The position numbers and the translations under genes are program-made. 64,000 nt of DNA, from assembly GCF_004216895.1 (NCBI RefSeq), contig NZ_SGXE01000003.1, positions 1 to 64,000 on the forward strand. Reading direction: 5' to 3'. Source of the stretch: Aquimarina brevivitae (GTDB taxonomy: Bacteria; Bacteroidota; Bacteroidia; Flavobacteriales; Flavobacteriaceae). Numbering within the stretch: the stretch's first letter is position 1; every line of letters starts with the position of its first letter. Positions 10,685 through 20,179 of the stretch are shown here, in pieces. Under the pieces are notes generated by a model. It was not told the origin of the DNA, made no database searches, and saw only the letters and a list, made by a program, of their open reading frames with translations.

Positions 10685-11410
10685 CTAAACTTCTTTACCT
10701 AAATCGATTCTTAGCAATCCTGATACTTCACAGATATCTCTTCCTGGTTGATACTCTCCTAATGAAAAAAACATCATATACTTTTCTTGGCATGAATCAC
10801 AAGAAAGCAATTCATAAAGTGTTGGTAATTTTTGGATTATATAGTACTTACTAATTGCCTTATCATATCTGACTATGTCATTTTTGAGAAGATATTCTAC
10901 ATCAATTTTACCTAATTCTACCAAATCATTAAAATTTCTTCCCGTTTGATAATTAATTATATCTACATTGTTATTACAACAACATTTTAAACAATTAAAG
11001 TGGATAGTAACCTTTGGATGGTTATATTCAAAATGTTTCTCTTTTAAAATGACTATATCTAAAAAATTTATATTAGTTACACTAAAAATCAATTCATTTA
11101 AATTATCAAGACTTGTTAAGTTTTTCCTTTTAATATTTATTAATTCTTTAATAGCTTTAAAAAATAGAGTTGTTTTCTCCTCACCTATAACCTTATCCAA
11201 ATCTTCGATAATTACTTTTTGATTATCAAAATTGACCGTTATTATATTTTTACTAAAGGAGGAACTAGAATACTTACCTTCTAAGACATTATTCATATCC
11301 TTAATAATAGTATCTAACTCAGATATTGAAAAATCATTTAACTCACCTGATAATATCCAGTACCTATGCTCTAAAGAAATAATACCTTCCTTATTTATTT
11401 TATAATTCAT
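10685..11410 (-). CDS. Candidate immunity protein with two CxxC pairs, 241 aa
   Basis: No signal peptide or membrane segment is visible, so the product should stay in the cytosol, unlike every neighbour. Its start is only 2 bp after the stop of the TNT-EndoU toxin gene, the usual arrangement for an immunity partner. Two Cys pairs (C140-x2-C143 followed by C144/C145, and C204-x2-C207) could form a zinc ribbon. The C-terminal part has a 'SLGEYQPGR...SGLLRI' segment, which I associate only loosely with immunity-like proteins. The N-terminal 130 residues are unrecognised. By eye the gene is more A+T-rich than the flanking giant genes, as is typical of exchangeable toxin/immunity cassettes. The immunity role is inferred from position and predicted location. 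Confidence 0.65.
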   Translation of the reverse strand: MNYKINKEGIISLEHRYWILSGELNDFSISELDTIIKDMNNVLEGKYSSSSFSKNIITVNFDNQKVIIEDLDKVIGEEKTTLFFKAIKELINIKRKNLTSLDNLNELIFSVTNINFLDIVILKEKHFEYNHPKVTIHFNCLKCCCNNNVDIINYQTGRNFNDLVELGKIDVEYLLKNDIVRYDKAISKYYIIQKLPTLYELLSCDSCQEKYMMFFSLGEYQPGRDICEVSGLLRIDLGKEV

Positions 11411-11412
11411 AA

Positions 11413-12834
11413 TTACTTCTTTACCGGGAAATATGAACCTATTTCTCCATTCTGATTTAAATAGAAATGTATTTCCACATTGCCATCTTCTGAAAACCCA
11501 TAATATTCATTTTTGTTATTACCTGGAACCTTTCCCCTATTATTTTGAATTGCGTATTCGACTTCCTGCAATATCTTAGTAATACTCCAATTTTCAGGAA
11601 AGAAAGTTGAAGTACCTGCAAACTTTCCTGGTTCATATTCAACAATCTTTCCGTTTGTTTTTACATATGCTATATTTTCGATTATTATTATTGGTTGCCC
11701 CTCGTAAACTTCATTATTAGAAAGAGAATTAGGTTTATTTTTAATAAAATAAGAGCCACCATTATTTTCTACAAATTCTTGTAATGCTTTTTCTGTATGG
11801 CAACCTGTAAAACCTTTTAACTCATTTCCTTGATAATTTCTTGTCTTGTTAAGACCTTCAACACTTAAGACATGAGTTTTTTTTGCTAAAACCTTTTCTC
11901 TTACATTGTCAATTTCAACCCGCCCTATTACATCACCGACTAAACTAGAATATTTTCCACTAGGTGAATCTTTAATAGTGATTTTAATATACCCTTCTTC
12001 TGCTAGCTGACTGAAAGTTTTTGGGTATCCACTGCTCTCTACTGGTATATCCCAAGATGTTTGCTTTCCATTTCCCACTAAGCCAAACCAAGGAATTACA
12101 TCTGCCAATTCCCCTTCAAATGGCAGATCTTTGAGAACCTCTATTTCATAATAAAAATCATAATCAGACTTTGGTCTATCTAAAGCTCTTTGGGCAAATT
12201 CATAAGGTGTACCATCATTTTTTAGTGGACTTGTAAATCCACTCCTAAAAATTGGTATATCATTTTCAAATCCAGCTGAATCGTCTGTATATCGATCAAA
12301 CTTCATGCCTTTTGAAAGTGAAATTTTCTCGATATTATATCCACCATAAGCTGGTGGCCATTTAATATTATTATCTGTAAATAATTTCTCTAGTTCTGCC
12401 CAGTTTTTTTCTTTATATAATATCCAAGCACTTAGTTGAACTTCTTCTGATGATTGGAAAGATTTATAAAAATTAGATTTAGATATCCCTGAAGAGTTAT
12501 TGAACCAGCTTGAAAACGATCCAACTGCTTTTATTTCATCTTCTACTACTTTAAGCCCCTTAGAGGTTAAAGAAATGTACTCGCCGAGTTCTTTTAAAAT
12601 ATCAAGATTTAGTCTGTCTGCACTTTGATCTGCTTTATACAATACTTTCCAAGCATCATACGCTTGTTCTGGACTGGCTTCAAAATGTTTAAAGACCTCG
12701 TCAGAATTTTTAGTTACCAACTCGCTATTCAAAGCATCTAGAGAGCATTCTCCCTGAGCTAAGACAGACTGAAAACTGAGCGCTATAAATAAAGCGACTA
12801 CTACATTATTGATGTAAAATTTTAAATTCTTCAT
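11413..12834 (-). CDS. Secreted two-domain toxin: TNT-like NAD+ glycohydrolase plus EndoU RNase, 473 aa
   Basis: Residues 1-26 form a Sec signal peptide ending VLAQ. Residues 30-150 resemble the alpha-helical pre-toxin linker of Bacteroidota polymorphic toxins ('ayDAWKVLykad'). Residues 157-289 match the TNT fold signature in order: WPP (159-161), DRY (180-182), TSPL..dGTPYEfaqRAL (201-217), PWFG (248-251), a Gln at 258 and 'aEEGYIkI'. Arg181 and Gln258 align with functional TNT residues, but the His of the mycobacterial enzyme is not obvious here. Residues ~310-473 match bacterial EndoU: His321, GCHT with His346, 'TFFPENWS' at 410-417, 'FYLNQNGEI' and final 'SYFPV'. TNT enzymes hydrolyse NAD+ and EndoU enzymes cut RNA. 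Two toxic activities on one chain would be unusual. It sits between the zincin/FnIII gene (8-bp gap) and the candidate immunity gene (2-bp gap). Confidence 0.85.
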   Translation of the reverse strand: MKNLKFYINNVVVALFIALSFQSVLAQGECSLDALNSELVTKNSDEVFKHFEASPEQAYDAWKVLYKADQSADRLNLDILKELGEYISLTSKGLKVVEDEIKAVGSFSSWFNNSSGISKSNFYKSFQSSEEVQLSAWILYKEKNWAELEKLFTDNNIKWPPAYGGYNIEKISLSKGMKFDRYTDDSAGFENDIPIFRSGFTSPLKNDGTPYEFAQRALDRPKSDYDFYYEIEVLKDLPFEGELADVIPWFGLVGNGKQTSWDIPVESSGYPKTFSQLAEEGYIKITIKDSPSGKYSSLVGDVIGRVEIDNVREKVLAKKTHVLSVEGLNKTRNYQGNELKGFTGCHTEKALQEFVENNGGSYFIKNKPNSLSNNEVYEGQPIIIIENIAYVKTNGKIVEYEPGKFAGTSTFFPENWSITKILQEVEYAIQNNRGKVPGNNKNEYYGFSEDGNVEIHFYLNQNGEIGSYFPVKK

Positions 12835-12842
12835 GTGTCAAA

Positions 12843-15800
12843 TTATTTACAGTTTGGCCTAGTAGTTTTTATTTTATCGATAATACTGCTCGCTCTAAAT
12901 TCTGGAGTCTTAAAGCGTGCTAAATAATTTTTTAAAGTGGATTTGGTTACCTGACTAATCCCTCCTTGCTGATCAATTGATCTATCGGTTCTTGTAACGA
13001 GATCGTCAAACTTTTTAGAGGTAATCAACCCTAAATCTGGTAACGAAGCTATAAGTGAAATTAATTGAATATTAGCTCTAGTTTCTTTGGATAACGCACT
13101 GGCATTCATTGCAGTTTCTAATGCTCCTAATGCAGAACCTGCAACATCTGCAACAACAATAGTTTTTCTAATAATATTACCAGTAGTAAATAAAATTTTG
13201 ATTCCACCAATACCAACAGCAAAAGAAATTACGTCCGCAGCCAGCCAAGCAGAGTTCTCAGCAACTTGATTCCAATTACTATTGCTGATCGCAAAAGCGT
13301 GTATCATCGGCAAGTTTAATATGGTACCTTTTTTGAAGTCTTGTCCTAAAAACGTGAAATCATCAGCCACATAAACCAAGACCTCTTTATTATATGGTAT
13401 TGTTGCTCCATTAGCTTTAATGTTAATTTTATCAACAACATTTGAGGAGAAGTTATCAAACTGGAATATATTTGACTCTAGTTGAAGTATGGAGTCGCTA
13501 TCATAATCATTCTGAGAAGCAAGTTCCATATCCAGAAGTTCTTTTTCAGTTATTCCTTTTAGTTCCTTCGCTTCAATTGATTGCTGACCTACCCAAGCCA
13601 GAAATTTACTTAAACGATCTCCGGAAAGATTTTTGTATATGATCTTTAACCCCACTTTTTCAATCTCTCTTAATACTCTACTACTTCCTTGGGGTACACT
13701 AAATGCTACCTTCATTAGCGCATCGCTTTGAACATTTTTAAGCACTGGATCTAAATCATCTTGTACCTCCGAATTTTCTAGTATTGCTATTAATACTTTA
13801 AGCATTGTGGAGTAACCTACTTTCCTTAAAGATTCAGAGTTTTCATAATTATTTATATGATTAATTATTTCCGATATTTCCTGTTTTATTAATTGATTTC
13901 CACCGTTACCCTTATACCTAACCCAAAATTGAGTATTTTCATTTTGATGATTAACAATAAATGCGTCGTATCTATCCTTAAACTTATTTAGATAATCATA
14001 CGTTTGATCGTGGTTAGTTAAATAATTATTTTTTATATCTTGACGATTATATCTCCCTAAATCATATTTCAGAAACGCTGCCCAATCGTACAAACTTTCT
14101 GCGCTTGCATATTTATCTTCATAATATGGGTTTTTAAAGGTAACTGTATAAGGTAATAGCCAGTTTAAAGCGCCTGATTGCTCAAAGTAATAATTATCTA
14201 TTTTAATTTTCCTTTTATCAGATTGTGTGAAGCGAGCAAATGCCTCTTGATTTTTATCTCTTTTTTCAGCTATTTCAAAAACTATTTTAAAATCGTTTAA
14301 TGTACTGCAATCTTCAATTAACATTTCTGTGAATAACAGATTTATTGAAGCCAGTCGATCAAGTTTTTCTTGATTTGATTGCATTGATGAAAATATTTTC
14401 AAAAACGCATCTTGCTCTCTGGTTTCAATATTACCGTAACTTTCTTTGATAATTATATTTACAATATTCCACTTTTGAACATCATTGGTTAGCTTAGCAA
14501 TAATATTCGCAAGGGTATCTAAAAAATAAGTTTTATTATCATCTCCATAAAATGCAAACTCATCATCCATTCGATCCAACAAATTCTTTAAAGCACTAAA
14601 ATCATCTGATGCTAATATATTATTGTGGAACTCAGAATACTTTTCCTCAGGAACACTTACCAACAATTTAAGTATCGCCTTTTCCAAGTCATCATCAATA
14701 CTAGTTTCAACTATTAACTTATTTAGTAATTTTTCAAGTACCGTAAAATCTAAGTACTTGAGTGCACAAATGTTTTCGATGTTATTTATGGTATCCTCTA
14801 TTAAAGAGACCTCTGCATTAGCAATATTCTGGCTAAGCTCTTTTAATTTTTCCACATACTGCAAATCTGAATCCTTTATAACAGTTTCTCCACATTTAGA
14901 TTGAGCATCAGTATAGGGGTTTTCTGCAGCCCCATCCTCATCTCCTTGGAACCAATACAGCTTAAACCCATCGGCATACATCTGTTTCCAATCCATATGG
15001 GTTAATTGGGTACCGGAACCATAATCCATTAAGAATTCTGTCTCGCCTTCTGTTGTTCCGTAAGTTTTAAACGTATGCTCTAATCCAAACACCCCGTGAC
15101 CTAACTCGTGTGCTGCCACTTTACCCTGGTTGGAATTTGAAAACACAAATCCAAACTGACTTTTTAGTGGCATAAATCCATCGAGGCCCTCGTTATTGGT
15201 TGGTAAGTCACTGATGAACAAATAGTAAGTTTCCTCGGCCACTGTAGTGTTTTCTTTATAATAATCTATAACGGCATTTTCTTCGGGAGAATACCATGAT
15301 AAGTAACCACTATCTCCTACATCAAAGACTCCATCATCTTTCCAAAGGGCTTCTGGGAGTTGAAGTGGTGAAGCGGTAGTAATTTCAAAATTAACCCCTG
15401 ATTTGTTATAAATTGTGTTGATCTGATTGGCTAAATCCCCAGGAACTTGCGCATTGTTTATCGGAACCAGTACTAGTTTGATATTAGCTAAAGAAGCATC
15501 TAAATGCACTAACTTAAAGGTACCTACTACCTCATATTTCCCTTCTTCTATTTTTGAAGGTACCGTAGCAAAAATCTCTTGCTCTGCATATTTCATCGTT
15601 TGCTGAAGACTTAATTCGACTTTATTATCTTTCCATTCTCCGTTTAGGTTTATCTTAATCCCTTCTTTGGTTTTAAATACCACATCTTCAAGCTTGTAAT
15701 CCTCGTTAATAATAACAGCTTCGGCGGTAATCGTATCATCGCCCTTAAGCTTGGAGACGGCTTTGTAGATTATGGAATAAGTATCCTCTCCTAAAGGTAA

Positions 15801-17639
15801 AGTAGGGTATTGACTTAACAGGTTTTGATTCTCTACATCAGGAGCAGCATCATAGGCATATGTACCAGATTCTTTAAAACTAATGCGAATACCTAAATCT
15901 TCTATTTGATCTACAGAAGAACCACTGCCTCCCTCATTTCCTGAAACGATTGGTCCTCCTGGAGCTGTTTCACCTTGCGTAATCGTTCCATCCTCAGATA
16001 CGGTATACGTATTACCTTCACTGTCTGTAATTACAGTATCCACTCCACCGGGTAGTGTACCGGATTCTCCGTTGGTACCGGTTATTTCTATACCTCCATT
16101 TTCATTGATAACTATTTCTTCAATTTCGTAGTCAAGTTCAACACTGTCTATGGTACCATCATCGCCATTAATCGTTTCATCAATATCAATATCTACATCC
16201 ACGGTCATTTCTTCTCCTTCACCAAAATCACCATCATGTACCGTTACCACTTCGCCCTGAGCTAGTTGATTATCCGTATTGACTAAAACACCTTCATAGG
16301 TAACCGCAAATCGAGCATATTTTAAGTATGGAATCTGCACAAATCCTTTACCAGAGATGACGCCATTGGACTGACTAGAAATCTCGGTAAGTGTTATGAT
16401 AAAATCACCAGCCGTAATACGATCCCCAGTATTTAATCCTGGGTGTGGATCGCGGTTACTGATTGCTACTTCATCTGGCACAATACCGCAATTGTAATCC
16501 GCACTTTCATCTTCTTCTGTCGCAGTAGTTACTTCTTGTACTTCGCTAAAGGGGCTTTCTTCATATTTACATTTACCCGCCACTTGATACTCATAGGTGG
16601 TTCCGGGTTTTAGGTGCCAAACCGTTGCCCAACCGCTATTGGTTTTCATAGTAAACCATTGCGCTCCGGGTTTATTAGCTTCGCGATAGCGAATAATGTA
16701 TTCACTGTATAAAGCAGGATTTTCTTCCCAATAGACATTGATTTTTGACATTCCCTGGGCTTGCGCTGCTACTCCATTAGGGACAGCACAAGGCTCGGTG
16801 CGCGAAAACCAAAAGATTTCACTTTTACCCTCATTTCTGAACAAGCCTATTTCTTCTGCACCTTGTAAGGCTTTAGCTCTTACTTGCCACGCATATCTTT
16901 TATCTGTTAATAAGGGGGGTAGACTGGGTCCATATACAAATGAGCTGCTTCTGGTAGTTGTTTGAAAAATTGGTGGTGAAGATAAAAAAGCAGTTTGCGG
17001 ATCTACTCCATCATCCCAAATCTCCACTATGCTCAATTCGTATTCTACATTACTTACATTGATCTGTCTGGGCGTCCATTGAAAAACAATATTATCCACG
17101 GCTTGTGGCTCAATATTTACTTTATTCAAGGGAAGGTTTAATAAAGGAGGATCATTTCTAAAAATATAGGTATTTGCACAAGTTAATTCGGATAAACGAT
17201 TGCCCGTCATGAAATCAAATACTTCGAAACAAAACTGGTAGCTACCTTCTGGAATTACCTGTCCATATACATTAGGGTTGATTCCTTGGATATTTTGCAA
17301 TTCAAAATACGGTGCTAACTCTACATTAGTCAATCTCAGAGGTTCTCCACCACTAATAAATAAAGGTGCTGCACCAACAACTACATCGGTACTTCTGAAG
17401 CTTAACCCATTACCTTGAAAAGCGATACGTAGCGCAATTTGTCTATCTGATATGGTAATATCATTAAGAATAAGCTGAACACGCAGCGGGCTATTCAATG
17501 TAGTGGCATCTGCGTAATTGTAAAAATAAACGGGCGCCGGTGAGTTGACTTGTGGTATTACAATTATAGGAAAACGCTGAGCGGATGCCTGAAAATAAAC
17601 CAATAAAAATGCACAAAGAACAAATAAAGTTTTCTTCAT
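12843..17639 (-). CDS. Giant FnIII / zincin metallopeptidase / polymorphic-toxin-like carrier protein, 1598 aa
   Basis: The order is: signal peptide (to ~residue 20, 'YFQASAQ'); a beta-domain to ~170; two FnIII-like domains (~170-375); a conserved 'CGI(V)PDE' beta-domain and an acidic Asp/Glu/Gly-rich stretch (~385-600); beta-domains; a zinc-peptidase core with HELGHGVFGLEH near residue 841 and a Met-turn-like LMDYG downstream; a long alpha-helical region (~900-1400); and a hydrophobic Ala/Gly/Ile-rich segment (~1460-1530) like the pre-toxin regions of Bacteroidota polymorphic toxins. The architecture is reminiscent of the 'TANFOR' proteins of Bacteroidota, a recollection I could not test. 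No T9SS sorting domain is seen. The chain stops where a toxin module would normally begin, and that module is the next gene, 8 bp away. Confidence 0.82.
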   Translation of the reverse strand: MKKTLFVLCAFLLVYFQASAQRFPIIVIPQVNSPAPVYFYNYADATTLNSPLRVQLILNDITISDRQIALRIAFQGNGLSFRSTDVVVGAAPLFISGGEPLRLTNVELAPYFELQNIQGINPNVYGQVIPEGSYQFCFEVFDFMTGNRLSELTCANTYIFRNDPPLLNLPLNKVNIEPQAVDNIVFQWTPRQINVSNVEYELSIVEIWDDGVDPQTAFLSSPPIFQTTTRSSSFVYGPSLPPLLTDKRYAWQVRAKALQGAEEIGLFRNEGKSEIFWFSRTEPCAVPNGVAAQAQGMSKINVYWEENPALYSEYIIRYREANKPGAQWFTMKTNSGWATVWHLKPGTTYEYQVAGKCKYEESPFSEVQEVTTATEEDESADYNCGIVPDEVAISNRDPHPGLNTGDRITAGDFIITLTEISSQSNGVISGKGFVQIPYLKYARFAVTYEGVLVNTDNQLAQGEVVTVHDGDFGEGEEMTVDVDIDIDETINGDDGTIDSVELDYEIEEIVINENGGIEITGTNGESGTLPGGVDTVITDSEGNTYTVSEDGTITQGETAPGGPIVSGNEGGSGSSVDQIEDLGIRISFKESGTYAYDAAPDVENQNLLSQYPTLPLGEDTYSIIYKAVSKLKGDDTITAEAVIINEDYKLEDVVFKTKEGIKINLNGEWKDNKVELSLQQTMKYAEQEIFATVPSKIEEGKYEVVGTFKLVHLDASLANIKLVLVPINNAQVPGDLANQINTIYNKSGVNFEITTASPLQLPEALWKDDGVFDVGDSGYLSWYSPEENAVIDYYKENTTVAEETYYLFISDLPTNNEGLDGFMPLKSQFGFVFSNSNQGKVAAHELGHGVFGLEHTFKTYGTTEGETEFLMDYGSGTQLTHMDWKQMYADGFKLYWFQGDEDGAAENPYTDAQSKCGETVIKDSDLQYVEKLKELSQNIANAEVSLIEDTINNIENICALKYLDFTVLEKLLNKLIVETSIDDDLEKAILKLLVSVPEEKYSEFHNNILASDDFSALKNLLDRMDDEFAFYGDDNKTYFLDTLANIIAKLTNDVQKWNIVNIIIKESYGNIETREQDAFLKIFSSMQSNQEKLDRLASINLLFTEMLIEDCSTLNDFKIVFEIAEKRDKNQEAFARFTQSDKRKIKIDNYYFEQSGALNWLLPYTVTFKNPYYEDKYASAESLYDWAAFLKYDLGRYNRQDIKNNYLTNHDQTYDYLNKFKDRYDAFIVNHQNENTQFWVRYKGNGGNQLIKQEISEIINHINNYENSESLRKVGYSTMLKVLIAILENSEVQDDLDPVLKNVQSDALMKVAFSVPQGSSRVLREIEKVGLKIIYKNLSGDRLSKFLAWVGQQSIEAKELKGITEKELLDMELASQNDYDSDSILQLESNIFQFDNFSSNVVDKINIKANGATIPYNKEVLVYVADDFTFLGQDFKKGTILNLPMIHAFAISNSNWNQVAENSAWLAADVISFAVGIGGIKILFTTGNIIRKTIVVADVAGSALGALETAMNASALSKETRANIQLISLIASLPDLGLITSKKFDDLVTRTDRSIDQQGGISQVTKSTLKNYLARFKTPEFRASSIIDKIKTTRPNCK

Positions 17640-17651
17640 AGGTTAAGCTGG

Positions 17652-20153
17652 TTAGTTTTTATCAATGTACTTTAATTCAAACTTATCAGGACTGGTATGT
17701 TTCAACGATTCCTTTAAGTAAAAATCAATGATTCGTGTTATTAAATATAATTCAATTTTCTGTTCAGATTCGCCTTTGTCTTTTAGCCTAAAAATATTAT
17801 CCTTCTCTTTCTCCATCAGGGTTGCTAAAAGTTTATCAGGCTTTTCAACCTTAACCAAGGTATTATAACTACTGATTATAGGCAACATCCAGCGGTGTCC
17901 GATTAATCGAGCTAACGCTTTTTCTCTGGCTTCTATAAGAGTAACGTATTGCTTTTGTAATTCCCTACCCTTAGTTTGTTTTTCTTCATCACTTAATTGA
18001 TGTAATTGATGATTATCAACGGTTACTTTGGCTTTTACAAATGCTTTTTCAAAGGCATAATCCAGGCGATTCATATCTCTTCGTAGCTCGGTTAGAATTT
18101 CAAAAACCATTTGATTATAATTCTTTAAGAAATCTTCATAGCTATAAAGTTCCTTCAAAAATATCAAAGCATTCTCCTTATAGTCCTCTGTATTTCTTTG
18201 ATCTGAAGCAATACTCCTCAGCATGGTTAGCTCTCCTTTTTTATAGGCAGGAATATGATCAAAATAACTATGATTTTGCATTGCTTCTAACTGCACATCC
18301 ACTTCTGCCATAGTACCTTGATAGCTAGAGTCTCGGTATCTAAAATTAAGTAATGCTTCTTCCTCTTTTTTAGATCGTTTGCGTTTATCTCTGGATTTTT
18401 TAGTACGCTCTTTCTTTGTTTTTTCGCGTTTGTTAAATTGAATTCTTGGAGGTTTAATTTTATCAAAGGTATAATTGTACCCTATAGTCGCTGTAAAATC
18501 CTGATTGGAAGAGTTCTCCGAATTTCTAAATTGAGTAAGTAAAGTAAGGTTTAAACCGTGTTTCTTCTTGTATATATAATTTCCGCCTAATCGAATATTA
18601 GTAACATCACCTTGTTTTTCTCCAGCTATGTTGGTTTGATTGTAACTTACCGATGCCGAAGTTCTTAGTTTTTTATCAAAAAATAATTTGTTTGCAGATA
18701 CGATAGGACCAAAAGTGATATTCTCTTCGGTACCAATAGTGTTATAAGTAACATTCACTGAACCTGACACATTTAAATTGATGTTAGGATATCCCAGGGT
18801 GTACGTAGAGCTCCCATTGTAAAAATTAGAACTTCCATTCTCAGCCACCTCTCCCCCTTGCTTATTTGTAGCTCCTTGATACGATACGGCTATATTTAAG
18901 TTGCGCTTTTTGGTTTCGGCATCTTTTAAAATAAAGTTGGCATTAAGATTAGCGCTTTGTGTAATTTGTTGAAAATCTAAGGTGTCTATATTATCGGATT
19001 GTGACACCTCATTGATAAAATCAAACTGGCTTTTGATATTGGTGTAAGATTGAAAGTTGGAATAGCCCCCTGTAAACGTAATTTTATCTGAAGCCGCATA
19101 GTTTACATTAACCGCACTAACCACACGTTGTAATTGGCTGCTTTTGGTATTGTCAAGATCATCACGTTGTAGTCCTGCATTGACGCTAATATTTACTTTA
19201 TTATTAAATATGGTTTGTGAAGCATTTACCGTAAAATTCTCTAAATCATTATTAAAGAAATACGCTCCAAAAGTTCGATAATCCGGATCTATATATTCGT
19301 AACCTGCACCTACAGTACCCTGTCCAACTTGATAGTTAAAATTGGCGTTGTAGGCCCTGTATTGCCGAGTTGTTGCATTGGTAGCAATTAGATTAGAAAA
19401 CACTGCTTTTTGATTAATTCCTTCAGCACTGATATCCTCAGTTATTAATGATGTTGCATACTCTACTCGTATTTCTCCTCTATCAAACAGCTTTACACTT
19501 CCTTCGGCACTAGCAACTACATTTTCTTTTGCCTGCAGCTCAAACTCAATCGGTACCGGTTGATTTATAGAACCTTCATCATCTTTTGCAGAGAATACAG
19601 TTCCACTTACAGAAAATTTTTCATTAGCATAAACAGCTTTTAATCCATAGCCCATCCTTTTATAGGCGGGCTCAGAATTAACTGCGATTGTGTCATGTTC
19701 CGATTCCTTGAGCAACCTACCGTACATGGCACTAACCTTAAGGTTGGTATTCGGTGGAGCCAAATCTACTCCAACTCCCGTAAACTGATGTCCATTTAGC
19801 GTATAGGGCGAAAATGTCATATTAACATCACCTATATGGGTGGTTATCCACTTATATGAAGGATGAATACTTAATCTGTTGAACGAAAAAGGATTGCTGG
19901 TATTAAATTTTTGGTTGGTATAGGAAAATGAAAATGGAATATTATAAACCCCACTTATATTTAAATTTAAATTACCGTTTACGAAATAGGTAAACGGATC
20001 TCTATTCGCTGTACCATCATAGAAAACGCCGTTGGCTGCTATACCTCCTGTTAAATTAAGCAGTTTTGCTTTGCCAATTTGTTCCAAATCCTGACTATAT
20101 AAACTTAAAGAACAGATAAAAGTTGTGAAAATAAGTAGTGATCTTGAGCCCAA
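17652..20153 (-). CDS. Outer-membrane beta-barrel protein with helical C-terminal tail, 833 aa
   Basis: The only plausible start giving a signal peptide is TTG at 20151-20153: upstream is an in-frame stop, and the next ATG lies far inside. The leader is SRSLLIFTTFICSLSLYSQ. Residues ~30-590 alternate polar and hydrophobic residues in many short strands with Asn/Thr/Tyr-rich turns, as expected for a large outer-membrane barrel. A basic Lys/Arg-rich linker follows (~590-615, 'KREKTKKERTKKSRDKRKR'). The last ~220 residues are alpha-helical and probably periplasmic. The gene is first in the run and lies 12 bp upstream of the zincin/FnIII gene. A role as outer-membrane conduit or anchor for the downstream giant proteins is inferred from this position. 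Confidence 0.8.
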   Translation of the reverse strand: MGSRSLLIFTTFICSLSLYSQDLEQIGKAKLLNLTGGIAANGVFYDGTANRDPFTYFVNGNLNLNISGVYNIPFSFSYTNQKFNTSNPFSFNRLSIHPSYKWITTHIGDVNMTFSPYTLNGHQFTGVGVDLAPPNTNLKVSAMYGRLLKESEHDTIAVNSEPAYKRMGYGLKAVYANEKFSVSGTVFSAKDDEGSINQPVPIEFELQAKENVVASAEGSVKLFDRGEIRVEYATSLITEDISAEGINQKAVFSNLIATNATTRQYRAYNANFNYQVGQGTVGAGYEYIDPDYRTFGAYFFNNDLENFTVNASQTIFNNKVNISVNAGLQRDDLDNTKSSQLQRVVSAVNVNYAASDKITFTGGYSNFQSYTNIKSQFDFINEVSQSDNIDTLDFQQITQSANLNANFILKDAETKKRNLNIAVSYQGATNKQGGEVAENGSSNFYNGSSTYTLGYPNINLNVSGSVNVTYNTIGTEENITFGPIVSANKLFFDKKLRTSASVSYNQTNIAGEKQGDVTNIRLGGNYIYKKKHGLNLTLLTQFRNSENSSNQDFTATIGYNYTFDKIKPPRIQFNKREKTKKERTKKSRDKRKRSKKEEEALLNFRYRDSSYQGTMAEVDVQLEAMQNHSYFDHIPAYKKGELTMLRSIASDQRNTEDYKENALIFLKELYSYEDFLKNYNQMVFEILTELRRDMNRLDYAFEKAFVKAKVTVDNHQLHQLSDEEKQTKGRELQKQYVTLIEAREKALARLIGHRWMLPIISSYNTLVKVEKPDKLLATLMEKEKDNIFRLKDKGESEQKIELYLITRIIDFYLKESLKHTSPDKFELKYIDKN

Positions 20154-20179
20154 AAATCTAGATTTTTATAAAAGATTTG

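Noticed and set aside
11457..11645. 62-codon frame inside the EndoU region on the same strand
   Set aside because: Overlapping frame within the toxin gene, whose own frame gives strong EndoU motifs.
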